A DNA stretch of 64,000 nt from Oscarella lobularis (taxonomy: Eukaryota; Porifera; Homoscleromorpha; Homosclerophorida; Oscarellidae). Positions 45,252 to 57,100 of this stretch are shown piece by piece (position 1 is the first letter of the stretch; each line of letters starts with the position of its first letter). The notes below the pieces were generated by a model that saw nothing but the letters and a program-made list of their open reading frames with translations, did not search any database and had not been told where the DNA came from. The stretch covers positions 6,437,733-6,501,732 of the forward strand of contig NC_089175.1 of NCBI RefSeq assembly GCF_947507565.1. Direction: 5' to 3'. The position numbers were made by a program, and so were the translations under genes.

Positions 45252-45647
45252 GTACACTAGACTAGCACGCTATAGCTAAGAAAATGGCGGATCTCTTCGA
45301 TCGGGCATCGATCGACGCCACCGCGAGACTTAATTGCGCGTCTCGCGCGACGTTTTCGATCGCGTACGACACTGCGAGGATGGTTCGAGTAGCCTTTAGT
45401 GCCAAATCTACGACGATTGATCGTTTTTCCACGTAGGTACGCTGTAAAAACGGATCGTATCGACGAAAGCTTCACGTAACTTTGCTCAATCGACTAAAAG
45501 ACCAGCGAGAATACGATAGAAACGGCAAACGAGGCGAAGGAAAAGCGAAAAAGTCGGCTACAGAGCATTTTTTTGCTAAGGAGGTGTGTCTGATCAATTT
45601 GATTACATAATTTCGTAATTAATTAATTCATATTTTAGTTTGCGAGC

Positions 45648-46150
45648 GCGAAACGGACACGAGATGCACAAGGAAGGATTCTGTTTCAGGAACAGTGGCT
45701 GTCGGAGTGATGCCTGAGTATGAACCCTATATCGAGACTCCGAAAAACGACAAAAATGCAAAAGTCGTGCTTATGACGAGTGAGAGCACGCACATCAACG
45801 GTTTCTTCAATTGGATCTTCAGAATTTCACCACAAGATCCTATACGACTTCTACTCGTTGATAACCGGAAGCACGGCGGCCTGCACTCGGTCACAAAGAC
45901 GATAACGGTGCACCGAATTCGGCCTCATACTGGTTGCAGGATCAAACAGCCGCTCTATCTGATTGACAGTCCTGATTTTGGTATCGAAGCCGAAGAGTAC
46001 GTTGCTCGAACGTACAGGGCGCTCTTCCAGCTCATTACCAAAATCGACGGCGTGCCACTGAGGATCGTTGTGGTCCAAATAAGAAAACTCTCTGCACAAC
46101 ATTCTTCAAACAGTTTGGAACGGACGTGCAGGACAACATTTTGGCGCTCG
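45648..46150 (+). pseudogene. Decayed GTPase fragment of a stonustoxin-like gene (copy D)
   Basis: Starts within the segment before the GTPase (VMPEYEPYIETP near 45710) and runs through the GTPase to about 46150. About 15 nt covering the P-loop core are missing near 45780, and the G3 region is shortened (DSPDFGIEAEE). The N-terminal module, FN3 and zinc cluster are absent. Frame conservation falls off after about 46060. It cannot bind nucleotide in the normal way. Confidence 0.8.
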
Positions 46151-46419
46151 ATAATCGATAGTCACGTGACAGTTATTCTTTTCGGAGGGAACCATGCGAA
46201 GAGGGAGCTAGAGATGCTGAACGTATTGGAGAATCAAAATCATGGCAGACACGAATATGACGGAGAAATAAAAAGGAGGAAAAAGAGAACACGTGGAGAA
46301 AGGCAGGAGTACTGAAAATCACTGTAATTAGTGAATTCATCAATCATCAAATCGTTGCAAATGTGAAAGGTGTCGTCCGAGGCATTGAAAAATAAACAAA
46401 TAGTTTGTTCCCACCGAAC

Positions 46420-47690
46420 TCGAAGGACGCGCGTTAACAGATACTTCTTGCAACGAAATTCCCATTCCCCGTCGCTCCGGACGTAAGACGACGTTGGCAT
46501 TGGGTTCACTTGCATTCCCGACACCGTCTCGCAGAGATCTAGAGACGGGGACCCCGTCTCGTCCGAAGAGAGATGCAAGAGCCAGACGAGGGGCTAGGGA
46601 CCGAGACATGTGATTCTGCGCAGTAGACGCACGTGACGTAGAACCCCACTTGTCTCTCGTCTCTGTACAGAAGCAAGTGTAGAAGCTCGCATATGATGAA
46701 AAAAATCCCAATAATAGGTGTTAGAAACCCGGTTATACTTTTTCAGGGGTTCGTGTTTGCAATTACCGTCGCCGTTTCAAAGCGACGACTATTATCGTTT
46801 CGACGATAACCAGAAATCGCTCGAAAATGTTTCTGGCACATTCTAGGGTATTATTTACCTACATATACAAGGTTTCGGTTGAATTTCAGCAGTTGAAGGA
46901 GGCTATAGACAAAGAAGAACAGTCTCTTTTTCATGTAATATGCTGAGAAACCTTTGTATGTAGGTAGATGTTACTCTAAAATGTTTTAGAAAATTTTTAA
47001 AAGGTTTTTAGATTTTTTGGAATTTTTTCGTCGATTTGCGAGCTTTCACCCTAACACACAAACGAGACAAGTGGGGTTCTATGTCACGTGCGTCTACTGC
47101 GCAGAATCACATGTCTCGGTCCCTAGCCCCTCTGAGAGCGCACGGGGGGAAGCGATCTCCTCTCTCCTTCCTATTCGAAAGGCAAAGAAGAGCGACGTTC
47201 GCTCGTCGAACGAACGGTAACAATCGTTCGTGACGAATCGTCGGGCGGCGGATACGGATTGACCGTGAGCGGAGATAATCCCGTTTTCGTTCAATCGATC
47301 AAGCAAGGTACGTTGGGAAAGAGAATGAAAACGTTCGAATCAACGTTCTTTGTTTGCTTAGGAGGATCTGCTTGGAGAGCTGGAGTTCAATCAGGAGATC
47401 GAATTCTTATGGTATGTCTATTTTCGTGACGTCATCCTCGTGACGATGACGCTAAAATGATCAGTATCTGGCGAGAGCTGGACACATTCACGTTGTCCAA
47501 CTCATCAAAGGCCAGTTTTAATTAATTTACAAATTTAGAAAATTATTTAATTAATTGATTTATTTATTTTAGCTGCGAAAATTGTGAATCTTCGTTTGGC
47601 GAGCCCCCTCCCCTTTGCCGGGAAGAGTCGAAACAGTGACGCACAGTGAGCTTAGAGAAAATATTTCCTAATACATATTTTGACGTCACA
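46420..47690 (+). pseudogene. PDZ-gene relic interrupted by a foldback element
   Basis: Leader at 46430-46582 and PDZ first exon at about 47134-47308, continuing after the inserted element. The second PDZ exon at 47362-47412 reads GSAWRAGVQSGDRILM without a stop. A later exon piece lies near 47573-47650. The coiled-coil exon is missing. Confidence 0.65.
46583..47133. mobile_element. Foldback element, 551 bp, inside a PDZ-gene relic
   Basis: Outer arms (gaggggctagggaccgagac and reverse complement) match for about 75 bp, and the inner part folds back imperfectly (tttacctacatatacaaggt near 46855 against about 46951-46972). AGAGC flanks it at 46578-46582 and 47134-47138. The other relic copies read through here (atgcaagagcgcacggg), giving the empty site. 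Termini are CAG/CTG. No transposase. Confidence 0.8.
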
Positions 47691-48295
47691 TGCCATGTTT
47701 CAGAGAAAGGATGCCAATAGGAAACCCTACGGAACGAGTTCACGCGTTCGGTGCACAGTTGACCTTGTTGTGATGATTGCACTGGCAAGGTTTACTATGC
47801 GCGGCTTTCCTCGCAACGCCCACTTCCCCGAAGTCGCTTGAAACTCGATTTTGAAAGCGTCTGGTATCCATTGATTTGCCCGTCTACACTCGATGATTAA
47901 TTCAATTGTTAGATGCTTTTACCTTGCGGCGGTGACCCCATTGTGGAATTCCTGCATTCCATCAAGACGTTGCAATCATTCACTGCCGCCCTCTTGTCAC
48001 CGTATTTAAGATCTTATCATCTGGCCTCCACAGACCTCATCGCCATCTTCGCGCTAGACGGTCTGATTTTGTCGTTCGCTCTCGAAACCGAGGCCAAACT
48101 CGCAAAGCCATGTTTCAGAGAAAGGGGACCGTGCGGAACGAGGCGAGTTCACGCGTTTGGTGCACTGTTGATCAAGTAGACTCTAAATGGAATTCTAAAA
48201 ATGGACGTTGTGCATCTACAAGGCGATGAGGCATTGAAATGCAGAATGCCCACCGTTGGGCTATTTGATTATCAATACGGCCTTGTTGATCTCAC
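47691..48295. other. Upstream flank of copy E
   Basis: About 48035-48180 matches 27940-28085 (cacagac.tcatcgccatcttcgcgctagac), the flank of copy B, so B and E share a duplicated upstream region. No separate gene is supported. Confidence 0.55.
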
Positions 48296-48389
48296 ATGAC
48301 CGCATAGTGAAAGCATTTAAGGTGATCTTCCTGGAACGCATTGCCATTCACCGCCCACTGTTCAACGTCAACGCGCAGTCGCCCAGAGA
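48296..48389 (+). promoter_or_regulatory. Promoter and leader of copy E
   Basis: Block cgcatagtgaaagcatttaa near 48301 and leader motif CAACGTCAACGCGCAG at 48363-48378. There is no TATA box at the expected distance, like copy B and unlike A, C and F. Confidence 0.55.
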
Positions 48390-51300
48390 ATGGCTAACAT
48401 GACCGATGCTGACAAAGCCCGACCGATCGTTCTTCCGTCCTTGGGAAATGAGTACGAACTCGGACAGTTCTACAACGCGTACACGAACACGTTTTACGAC
48501 GGCTACTCCGCGTGGAGCGCCGAGCAGGTGAAGAAAACGCAAGTCATCGACGACGGCAAGTCGCACACCGAGTTCTCCTTGTCGACGAACGACGACAAGC
48601 GCAACGAGAACGCGGGGCTCGACGTCGAGGGATCCGTTTCCTTGAAGCTCGCCTTGTTTGAGGTGACGGGCTCGGCGAAGTACTTGAACGAGACGAAGTC
48701 GCACGCGTACGAGGCGCGCGTCGGCGCCACGTGCCGGGTGAAGACGCGCGAGAGGTGGATGCCCATGGAGCAGATGATGAACCGGAAATACGACATAGTG
48801 CTCGGGAATCCCGACTTCACCCACTTCGTTTCGAAAGTCGTTGAAGGCGGCCAAGCCCACATAACGTTCAGTCAGAAATGTTCCAGTTCCGAAGAAGAGA
48901 CTCAACTCAAAGGAGCCCTCGAAGGCACTTTAAGGAAGTTCGTTACCGTCGAAGGTAAACTCGCCCTGGACAAGAAAGACGAGGTGAAAAAGGAGCAGTC
49001 GTCGTGCGAAGTCAAGCTGACAGGCGATTACAATCCTACGAATCCAATAGTGACGTTCGCAGATGCAGTTGAAGAGGCCGCGCACTTGCCTCAACGCCTC
49101 CAAGGAAAGACGCACACGTTGACGGTGCGCCTCTTGCCCGTTCATATGCTGGAATCTCGTGCCTTGCGTATTTGCCGGTCTCTAGACCAAACAGACATGA
49201 TCAACGTGTCTACTGTACTTGGCGATTTTCAGCAAGCTCAACTACAGTTTGATTACACCAGTAAAGAAGTCGTCAATAAAAATTGGTTTCCAAACATCTA
49301 CGAGCAAGTGCAGAGCATGGCAAGACACTTGAGAGACGCCTACTTCGCTTTCAAAAACGTCTGCAAAACAATCCTTCCTCAGCTTCGAGGTGCTCAAGAC
49401 GAAACGACGCCGAAACCGACATTGCGAAATGCAATCAAAAAAGCCGAGAATGCGGTAAAAATAGCATATCGTTTCGTCGAAGCAAAGAAGAAGGAGAAGA
49501 TATCGGTGGACCGCATCATCAAAGAAGCCGATAGACAGCAGATAATCAATGACCTGACAAATGAAGTATCGACTTCATCTCGTTGTCTGAGTCTCTCTCT
49601 AGCGGCGGTTGACACCAAGGAACATTGCTTGCAGAAAAAGTTGGGTCGCTGCGAAGAACTGATCACTTTGTGTCTGAGCGGCAGTGAGCTCGCACGAGAT
49701 GACGATTATTATGCTGACGACTACGACGACGATGACGAATGGTACCAGAATAACTCGACTATCATGCAAAACGTCTTCTCAAACCTTGACACCTTAGGCG
49801 AAACAAAGAAAATCAACGAAGAGGGAAAGGTGCTTGAAAGTATGAAGTATTGCATTGGTCGCATTGCCAAGATTAGCAGAATCCCTGTACCCTGCGGTAA
49901 TATCGTCGCGGTAGACGAGCGTGGAATGATGCGCGAAGCCATTTTTCACGGCCAGCTTACTGGCGTCCGCGTAAATGAAGAGAAAAGGGAAGAGCGGTCT
50001 TTCGTCAGCGTGCAGTGGAACGATGAGAGCCTGGGCGACGACATTGCCAGGTGTCGTATCACGTACTGGAAAATCTGTGACGACACCGAAAAGCCTTCTA
50101 GCAATGAGGAAGGTGGTGCTCGCCGGAAGAACGAACATAAAGACGTTGAAATCGTGACTTCTTCAAAGGTTACCTTTCCGGAAGGGCTCCTAGAAGACGG
50201 CTGTTACTACGGCTTCTCTGTCCAGGCGCTCTCGAAGTTCGTGGGTTTATCGCCGCCTTCCGATGCAGTTGTACTTCAGACTAGTCGAGCGCCGTCAATC
50301 GTGTCTAAGATCGTGAAATTCTACAATCATAATAAGACATCCATTGTCAAATCTGGATGGGAACTAGACAAGAAAACTAATTTCCTTGTCGTCGGGCGCC
50401 AAACGGATGAGCGTTGCACATGGGGAGACCTTCAGACGGGGAACGTCGCTGTCGACCTGGTTGACGTTATGCCCGAGTATGAACCCTGTATTCAGGCTCC
50501 GGAAGATGACAAAGATGCAAAAGTCGTACTGATGACGGGTGAGAGCGGTCACGGCAAGAGCACTCACATCAACGGTTTCTTCAATTGGATCTTCAGAATC
50601 TCATCGCAAGATCCTATCCGACTTCTACTCGTTGATGACCGCAAGCACAGCGGCCTGCACTCGGTCACAAAGAAGATCACGGTGTACCGAATTCGGCCTC
50701 ATACTGGTGCCAGGATCAAAGAGCCGCTCTACGTGATCGACACTCCCGGTTTTGGCAATTTTGAGGGTATCACAGCCGACGAGTACGTTGCTCGAACGTA
50801 CAGAGCGCTTTTTCGGCTCATTACCAAGATTGACTGCGTCGCCCTTGCGATGCGTGCCTTCGAGAGTCGTAGCAGTCCAAAGACAAAAGCTGTCCTGCAC
50901 AACATCCTTCACCAGTTTGGATTGAACGTGAAAGACAACATTATAGCGCTGCTCACGTTTGCTGACGCCGCAAAACCGCCCGCTTTGCTCGCACTCGGCG
51001 AAGTGAAAGTACCTTTGCACCAGAGCGTCAAAATCAACAATGCTTCGTTTGTGTGCACTGGTGAAGCCGCAGCGTCAGAGTCTAACGAAGATGGCACCGA
51101 CAGCAAAGAGTTCAGGGAGTTATACTGGCCCCTGTATGAGTCCGGAAACAGAAGAATGTTTGAAGCCATCGAGAACCTCGTTGCCGTACCTGCCGGACAG
51201 AGCGCTAAAGTAACAGAAGAGCGTGCGAAGTTAAACGGGCGCCTGTCCTTTCTTCGCGAGTCTATCATCAATTCTGTGAACCGCGGGAATAAAATCAGCG

Positions 51301-52154
51301 CTGACTTGGACGTCATAAAACTCTGCATCACGGCTCCTTCAAATCGAGATGCCTTGATCAAAGTAAACGTCCGCGAAACCCAACGAATTGATCTTCCTTC
51401 TGGAGCCCAATCCACTTTGTGCAATGTCTGCAACTTCACCTGCCACCAAGTGTGTAGCGATGGAAAAGAAACCTGCTGGGCAATGGATGGTCACGGTTAT
51501 TGCACGCAATGTCCGCGCAAATGCAAGTGGAATGCACACCGTAAAGAGACATTTTATTATGCAACTGTCGACAAGGTGGTAGAACGGGAATTCATCCCGG
51601 AGTGGAGCGACGCCGGAAGAAGTGTTGAATCAGCTGTTCTCAGACTTATCAGCGAGTTCATCAAAGAACAGAAAATCATCCTGGAAAGTCTGCATAGCAT
51701 GCACGACCTTCACAAGCAGCTCTGTGTTATTGCACTGCGCCACAACCCCAAAGGTATTCTGGACTACGTCAACAGTTTAATCGCCAAAGCTAAAGATCGA
51801 GGGGCAACCGCAGAAGTCGAAGCTCTCGATGTCGCTAGAGACGTCATCATTTTATCCGACGCCGTTGGCAAAGATGCTAGCGAGAGCAGCGAAATGATGA
51901 TCAAGGTCATGGAAAAGGTTAAAACTGCTCTTGAAGGGCGAGTGAGAATGTCGACAGAAGAACGTCTCGCAGCGCAGGATGAACCAAGCACGTTCTACTA
52001 CGAAATATACACAATGCTTCTGCAAAGTTATCAGCGGAAAGTCCCCACGCCGTTGAAGACAGATTTCAAAACGGACTGTGGGAATGTCATCAGGGTCATC
52101 GAATTACTTCTTCATGACGGCATCTTTGCCCTGTTCCAGTCGAAAGAAAGGTGA
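48390..52154 (+). CDS. Stonustoxin-like N-terminal module with FN3, P-loop GTPase and zinc-binding region (copy E)
   Basis: A single 1254-codon exon, intact. Order as in copy A: SNTX-type N-terminal module (1-260), helical region, a shorter acidic stretch (DDDYYADDYDDDDE) instead of an Asp-run, FN3-like domain, GTPase with G1 GESGHGKST (about 716) and G3 DTPGFGNFEG, LLTFADA, then cluster CNVCNFTCHQVC...CTQCPRKC and C-terminal helices. Changes against A, C and F at G3 (Ser to Thr, Asp-Thr to Asn-Phe) and the loss of Cys/Gly after G3 (AFESRSSP for ATENRCGP) suggest diversification around the nucleotide site. ATG 48399 is an alternative start that aligns with the paralogues. Cytosolic by lack of a signal peptide. 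Biological role unknown. Confidence 0.85.
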   Translation: MANMTDADKARPIVLPSLGNEYELGQFYNAYTNTFYDGYSAWSAEQVKKTQVIDDGKSHTEFSLSTNDDKRNENAGLDVEGSVSLKLALFEVTGSAKYLNETKSHAYEARVGATCRVKTRERWMPMEQMMNRKYDIVLGNPDFTHFVSKVVEGGQAHITFSQKCSSSEEETQLKGALEGTLRKFVTVEGKLALDKKDEVKKEQSSCEVKLTGDYNPTNPIVTFADAVEEAAHLPQRLQGKTHTLTVRLLPVHMLESRALRICRSLDQTDMINVSTVLGDFQQAQLQFDYTSKEVVNKNWFPNIYEQVQSMARHLRDAYFAFKNVCKTILPQLRGAQDETTPKPTLRNAIKKAENAVKIAYRFVEAKKKEKISVDRIIKEADRQQIINDLTNEVSTSSRCLSLSLAAVDTKEHCLQKKLGRCEELITLCLSGSELARDDDYYADDYDDDDEWYQNNSTIMQNVFSNLDTLGETKKINEEGKVLESMKYCIGRIAKISRIPVPCGNIVAVDERGMMREAIFHGQLTGVRVNEEKREERSFVSVQWNDESLGDDIARCRITYWKICDDTEKPSSNEEGGARRKNEHKDVEIVTSSKVTFPEGLLEDGCYYGFSVQALSKFVGLSPPSDAVVLQTSRAPSIVSKIVKFYNHNKTSIVKSGWELDKKTNFLVVGRQTDERCTWGDLQTGNVAVDLVDVMPEYEPCIQAPEDDKDAKVVLMTGESGHGKSTHINGFFNWIFRISSQDPIRLLLVDDRKHSGLHSVTKKITVYRIRPHTGARIKEPLYVIDTPGFGNFEGITADEYVARTYRALFRLITKIDCVALAMRAFESRSSPKTKAVLHNILHQFGLNVKDNIIALLTFADAAKPPALLALGEVKVPLHQSVKINNASFVCTGEAAASESNEDGTDSKEFRELYWPLYESGNRRMFEAIENLVAVPAGQSAKVTEERAKLNGRLSFLRESIINSVNRGNKISADLDVIKLCITAPSNRDALIKVNVRETQRIDLPSGAQSTLCNVCNFTCHQVCSDGKETCWAMDGHGYCTQCPRKCKWNAHRKETFYYATVDKVVEREFIPEWSDAGRSVESAVLRLISEFIKEQKIILESLHSMHDLHKQLCVIALRHNPKGILDYVNSLIAKAKDRGATAEVEALDVARDVIILSDAVGKDASESSEMMIKVMEKVKTALEGRVRMSTEERLAAQDEPSTFYYEIYTMLLQSYQRKVPTPLKTDFKTDCGNVIRVIELLLHDGIFALFQSKER

Positions 52155-52544
52155 ACCGTCCTGTTCGTAAAGCTGAATGAAATCTTTTATGTAACCATGC
52201 AAGCTACACGACGTAACTTTTTTTTCTCATTTCACACATTTCCTGCATGTCTTCTTTTTGGCAACTTGTTCGTTTACGTCTAGCTGTCAGTGAAATTGTC
52301 AAGGATCCTAACGAGGACCTCCGGCCCTTTCCCCTTTTCTGCATGCATGGGCCTCCTTGTCCCTCTTCGGTTCTTCATCGCAGTGAGCTAGCTGCGCGTT
52401 CTCGTCGCATAAGCAACGATTCTGCCATCATTCTCGTCGCTCCGCGAGGCGGCGTTCAAGCGTTTTCGCCTGCATGTATGTGAAACTTTATTTATTTGAT
52501 TTTCACCCCATATTGCTAATTTAGAGGTTTCTCTTGCGCCGCCG
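52155..52544. other. 3' flank of copy E
   Basis: Resembles the 3' flanks of A and C (gcatgtcttctttttggcaacttgttcg). No gene seen. Confidence 0.5.
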
Positions 52545-53740
52545 AACTTGGAGAACGCGCGTTAGCAGAAACTTTTTGCAGCTTTCTTCCTCGCTCCGGA
52601 CGTAAGACGACTTTGGCATTGGGTTCACCTGCATTCACGACACCGTCCCGCAGAGATCTAGAGACGGGGACCCCGTCTCGTCCGAAGAGAGATGCAAGAG
52701 CGCACGGGGGGAAGCGATCTCCTCTCTCCTTCCTATTCGAAAGGCAAAGAAGAGCGACGTTCGCTCGTCGAGCGAACGGTGATAATCGTTCGAGATGAAT
52801 CGTCGGGCGGCGGATAGGGATTGACCGTGAGCGGAGACAATCCAGTTTTCGTTCAATCGATCAAGCAAGGTATTGTGGGAAAGAGAACGAAAACGTTCGA
52901 ATCAACGTTCTTTGTTTGCTTAGGCGGATGTGCTTGGAGAGCTGGAGTTCAATCGGGAGATCGAATTCTTATGGTATAGTCCTCTCTATCTTCGTGACGT
53001 CATCCTCATGATGAAGGTCAATGATCAATATGTGGCGAGAGCTGGACACATTCACGTTGTCCAACTCATCAAAGGCCAGTTTTAATTAATCAAATAATTT
53101 TATTTATTTATTTATTTATTTATTTTTAGCTGCGAAAATTGTGAATCTTCGTTTGGCTAGTCCCTCTCCTTTGCCGGGAAGAGTCGAAACAGTGACGCAC
53201 AGTAAGCTTAGAGAAAATATTTCCTAATACGTATTTTGACGTCATTGCTGTTTGTTTAGTGGAGAACAATTCCCAGGATCACGTTTCTGGACAAAGGAAT
53301 GTTGCCAGTGCGACGATCGAGCGAATGCTACATCAAGAGCAACAATTCTATAAAGTAAATATTTAACCCACACCTGAGCCATTTAATAATTGATTTTCTT
53401 TTTAAGGATCGTTGTGAGGAGTACGAGAAAAATTCAGATTCAAAACTAGAGAAAGAAGTCGCATTTAAATAATAATATTATATATTTTGTATGGCTAATA
53501 TTCCTTACCACTAGATGCACGAATCGAGTGAACACATTCAAAAAACTGGTGCAGCAACTGAAAGGAAACGAAGGCAGAAGAGGAGGAGGAGGACAAAGAG
53601 ATTCGACAAGTAGCCTTCCATCTTGTCTTCACCTCAATCGAAGTGGATCAGGCGAGTTGCTTTCGATGTCGACGTCATCACTGAATAAAGGAGGAACGCC
53701 CACATCAAAGCGGAAAAAGCTTCAGCTTCCGTAATCGTGA
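52545..53740 (+). pseudogene. PDZ-gene relic, second-largest copy
   Basis: Leader at 52556-52690, then the PDZ first exon with TAG at 52815-52817 where other copies code Tyr. The second exon at 52923-52973 (GCAWRAGVQSGDRILM) is open. Exons near 53130-53210 and 53262-53352, one from 53406, and a coiled-coil exon near 53518-53560 follow, with a small frame change, then the NKGGTPTSKR stretch to about 53730. It is closest to the 26.4-kb copy but broken at a different place. Confidence 0.7.
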
Positions 53741-53744
53741 TACC

Positions 53745-53914
53745 CTTTTGAATGCCCCTATTCCGCCGATCAGAGCTCCGACTGCGGCTCCGGCAATGTA
53801 TCCGAGAGGGGCCATCCCCCCTGTAGCGACTTCCACTGCACGCAAGCCTGATAGCCCCAAAAAATCCCGTTGCTGCTTATCCGGATGTAGTCAGTTTAGC
53901 ATCATCGTCACTCA
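53745..53914 (-). pseudogene. Broken copy of the glycine-zipper gene
   Basis: ATG at 53914 followed by MSDDDAKLTTSG and then TAA at 53877-53879. Beyond the stop the Gly/Ala-rich frame is still recognisable but shifted. The upstream gtatatattc TATA-like element (about 53957-53966) is kept. This copy shows that the intact gene at 6955-7146 moved with the duplication units. Confidence 0.7.
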
Positions 53915-54197
53915 TGACTCATACACTCGTAGATCGAGGCAACAACTGAGATAGATGCTGGAATATATACATTTTGCTTGCAGAAACGACGATGCGATAC
54001 GCGCGATTTTCTGAAGTACACTATAGAACCGACCACGGACTACAGAGAAAATGATCTCAACTGCGGATAGACGTGAGAAGTTTTTTTAGTTGAGCATAGT
54101 GTGAGCAGGTTCAGGGCTAGGTAGGCTAAAAAGTATTTAGAGTGTAACGTCCAGCGGAGCCAAGGCGTCTCCCGGCACGTGAGCGACACCGCATATT

Positions 54198-57100
54198 ATG
54201 CACAAGGCCAGGGCACAATTACACGGTAGACACAACATTTCGCTGCGCGTGCGCAGTGGTAACGCTACACAAACATGGCGTTTCTTCGTCGAATACTTCG
54301 CAAGAAAGATTCCACCCAAGGAACGACGTTCTCATGAATGCGCCATCGTTGACGACCATCTCTATCTCTTCGGTGGGTATGATGGATTGCTGAAATACTT
54401 TCCCCGCGATGAGATCTTTGTGATGAATGTTCGGGAAGCGGAGAAGAAATGGATCCGTCGATCGGCTACAGGTCGAAAGATTCCCCCGCCTTGTTCGGGA
54501 GCCCGATGTATAGTCATCGACAAGATGATCTACTCGTACGAGGGAAGGACAATTAAGTATCGTCGATTGGGAATTGTTTATCGTCTCGATCCAAAGGAAA
54601 TGGAATGGATCGAAGTAGCGACGCCTACAGGGCAAATGCAACCGTACAAGCGCTCACACTGCTGTTTGTGTGCGATTGGATCGAGAATGGTCATGTTTGG
54701 AGGAGACAGCGGAGAGACAATTCCTCGTGACCAAGTCCAATCTGGGGCAACTCAGGATGAATGCAACTGGAGTAACGATATTTATGAGTTTCACTTGCAA
54801 GAAGGAAAGAATGAAGGCAGTCTTCACGTGATCCACCGTACAGTAGGTCACGTGAAGAGTCACCTGACTAGGAAAGTAATCGGCGAAGGAGCGCGGCGTC
54901 CTTTTCTCGTCTAGGGAATGCCTTATGACAGAAAGGGGCTACCCGTGAGTTAGAACGATTCAATATAACCTTGCTCAATAAAACGCGCCTGGCTTGGAAG
55001 TAAATTTAAAGTGGGATCACAAGTAATTAGGTTGAGAAATACCGAGGAGAACGCACAAAATCTTTGTGTTTGGGTTAGGCCCACTCTGAATTGTCGTTCA
55101 CTGATACCAGCAACTTGAAGCAATGAAAGTTAAATCTTTCTTCTAAAGCTACTGCAACCAGTGGCCACTTTAGCGTCATTTCTGCTTTTATCTTTGAGTC
55201 ACTCGTGTCTTGTCAAACGGGTTTATACCGTTCGTTCTAACTCACGGACCACTCTTTTCTGCCATTAGGCATTCCTTACGTACAGAAGAAAAGACAGCCG
55301 CGTCTTTTCATTATATGTCAAAGAAACCCCACCTTTCTGACATTCTCTATTCTAGGAATGTGGTTGGATTTAGAATTGAGTGGATGGAGACCAGAACCAC
55401 TTGTTCGTGCTGCCATAGCAAGCATTGATCGACATCGAGCATTTCTTTATGGAGTAACCTTGAAGAAAGAAAGTCATTCCCGTGTGATCAATTTATATAA
55501 CGAAGTGAGTTGCGTACCAATTCAATATTCGTAACATTCAAATTTTTAGACATGGACAATCATTGATTTTAATAAGATACCATCACCCAGACATGGCCAT
55601 GCACTTTGCCAATTAGCAAAACAAGGATTAGAAGCCAAATCAATTTGTCTTCTGGTGGGTGGTTGTTTTGACAGGAAAACAAATTCTGACAATGTTTACG
55701 TTCTGGATTGTGAGAATTCTATGACGTATCAGGTTTCCAAAACAAAATTTTATTAGAATATTTATTATTTGTTAGTTTAGATGGACGTCGATCAGGATTT
55801 AGGAAACGTTTGGCTTCACACGTGTCATTGTGTACAAAACGAAGACGGGACCACGGACGTCATTATTTGTGGTGGAATTCCATGGGATGAGACCTCTCCG
55901 TTGCAACCAGTTGTTCGTTTACTTCGCCTCAGTAATGATAATAGATTGTTCACTATTAATAATTTGATTATAATATTTTGCAGACGTTAAGAACGAGTCG
56001 TATATGAGCATAGAGAGAGAAATTCTGTTTTCAAGAGGGCATCCAGTTCGTGCATCAACTTCATCTCCGCGTCTCTCACCATCAAGTGAAACTGAAGAAA
56101 TTGGAGTGATGAACAGCGAATCGGAGCATCCTCGGCAAATGCCGTCTTCATTTCGTACATCAATTTCAGCTCTTCGCCTCTCAATTAGTGGAAGTGAAGA
56201 AATTGAAATGCTGCAGCGCGAGTTAGAGCATTTTCGACAAAGATGTGCGGAAATGGAGGAAGAGAAAAAGTTAGTTATCTTTTCAACGTTTTTGTAGCTT
56301 ATGCCACTAATTTTAGAGCGAGCGTCATATGTTTCGACACAGAAAAGGCTTCTATCAGGTACTTCCTGGTGTGGGATCAATGTGTACCCTAGCTTAATTA
56401 TTGGAATAAAATTTTTAGAGAAGAACTAGCGTCATGTCAACGTCTCAAGGACGAAGAAATTGCTTCACTCAGGTTTTCATAAACGAAACGTTTCTATTCG
56501 CGCTATTTCATTTTCAACTGTAGTGAAGAACTATCGTCAGCAGCACAACGCCATAGTAACGAACTTGCGTCATTAACACAACGACAAAGAGAAGAAATTG
56601 CTTCTGTTAGGTATGCTTCTTTTCTACGTCCCTTGTTTAATTGATATGGAATAATTGAAGGGACGAATTGGCAGTCTCCCTGACTCGCTGCCAAAATTTG
56701 GTGGCATCTCGCAACGAAATCAAGCAACGCCTTGACGAATTCACTGACGTCTTAAACATCAATCCTGCCGAAGTGAAAGTGACTGCCCAAAAAGTGGGAT
56801 CAGGAGCATTCGCAAGTAAGAATATAATGCCAATAGTATTTCAGATAATGCTACGTATCACATTTAGGCGTTTCCGTAGGCGAATGGCGCGGAATGAAAG
56901 TCGCCGTGAAACAAATTCACGACCTCATTACATCTCAACGCAACATAGAATTGTTCGAACAGGAATTTCTCGTCTGCAGTCGACTTCACCATCCCAATAT
57001 CATGACGGTTTGTGGCGCGGTGATGGCCGAAGGAGTTCCTCTTCAACTGGTAATGGAATTACTCGAAGGATCAGTCAGCGAAGTTTTGGACGAAGCACAA

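Noticed and set aside
53528-53734. 68-codon frame as a gene
   Set aside because: It is the frame-shifted coiled-coil exon and following intron of a PDZ-gene relic.
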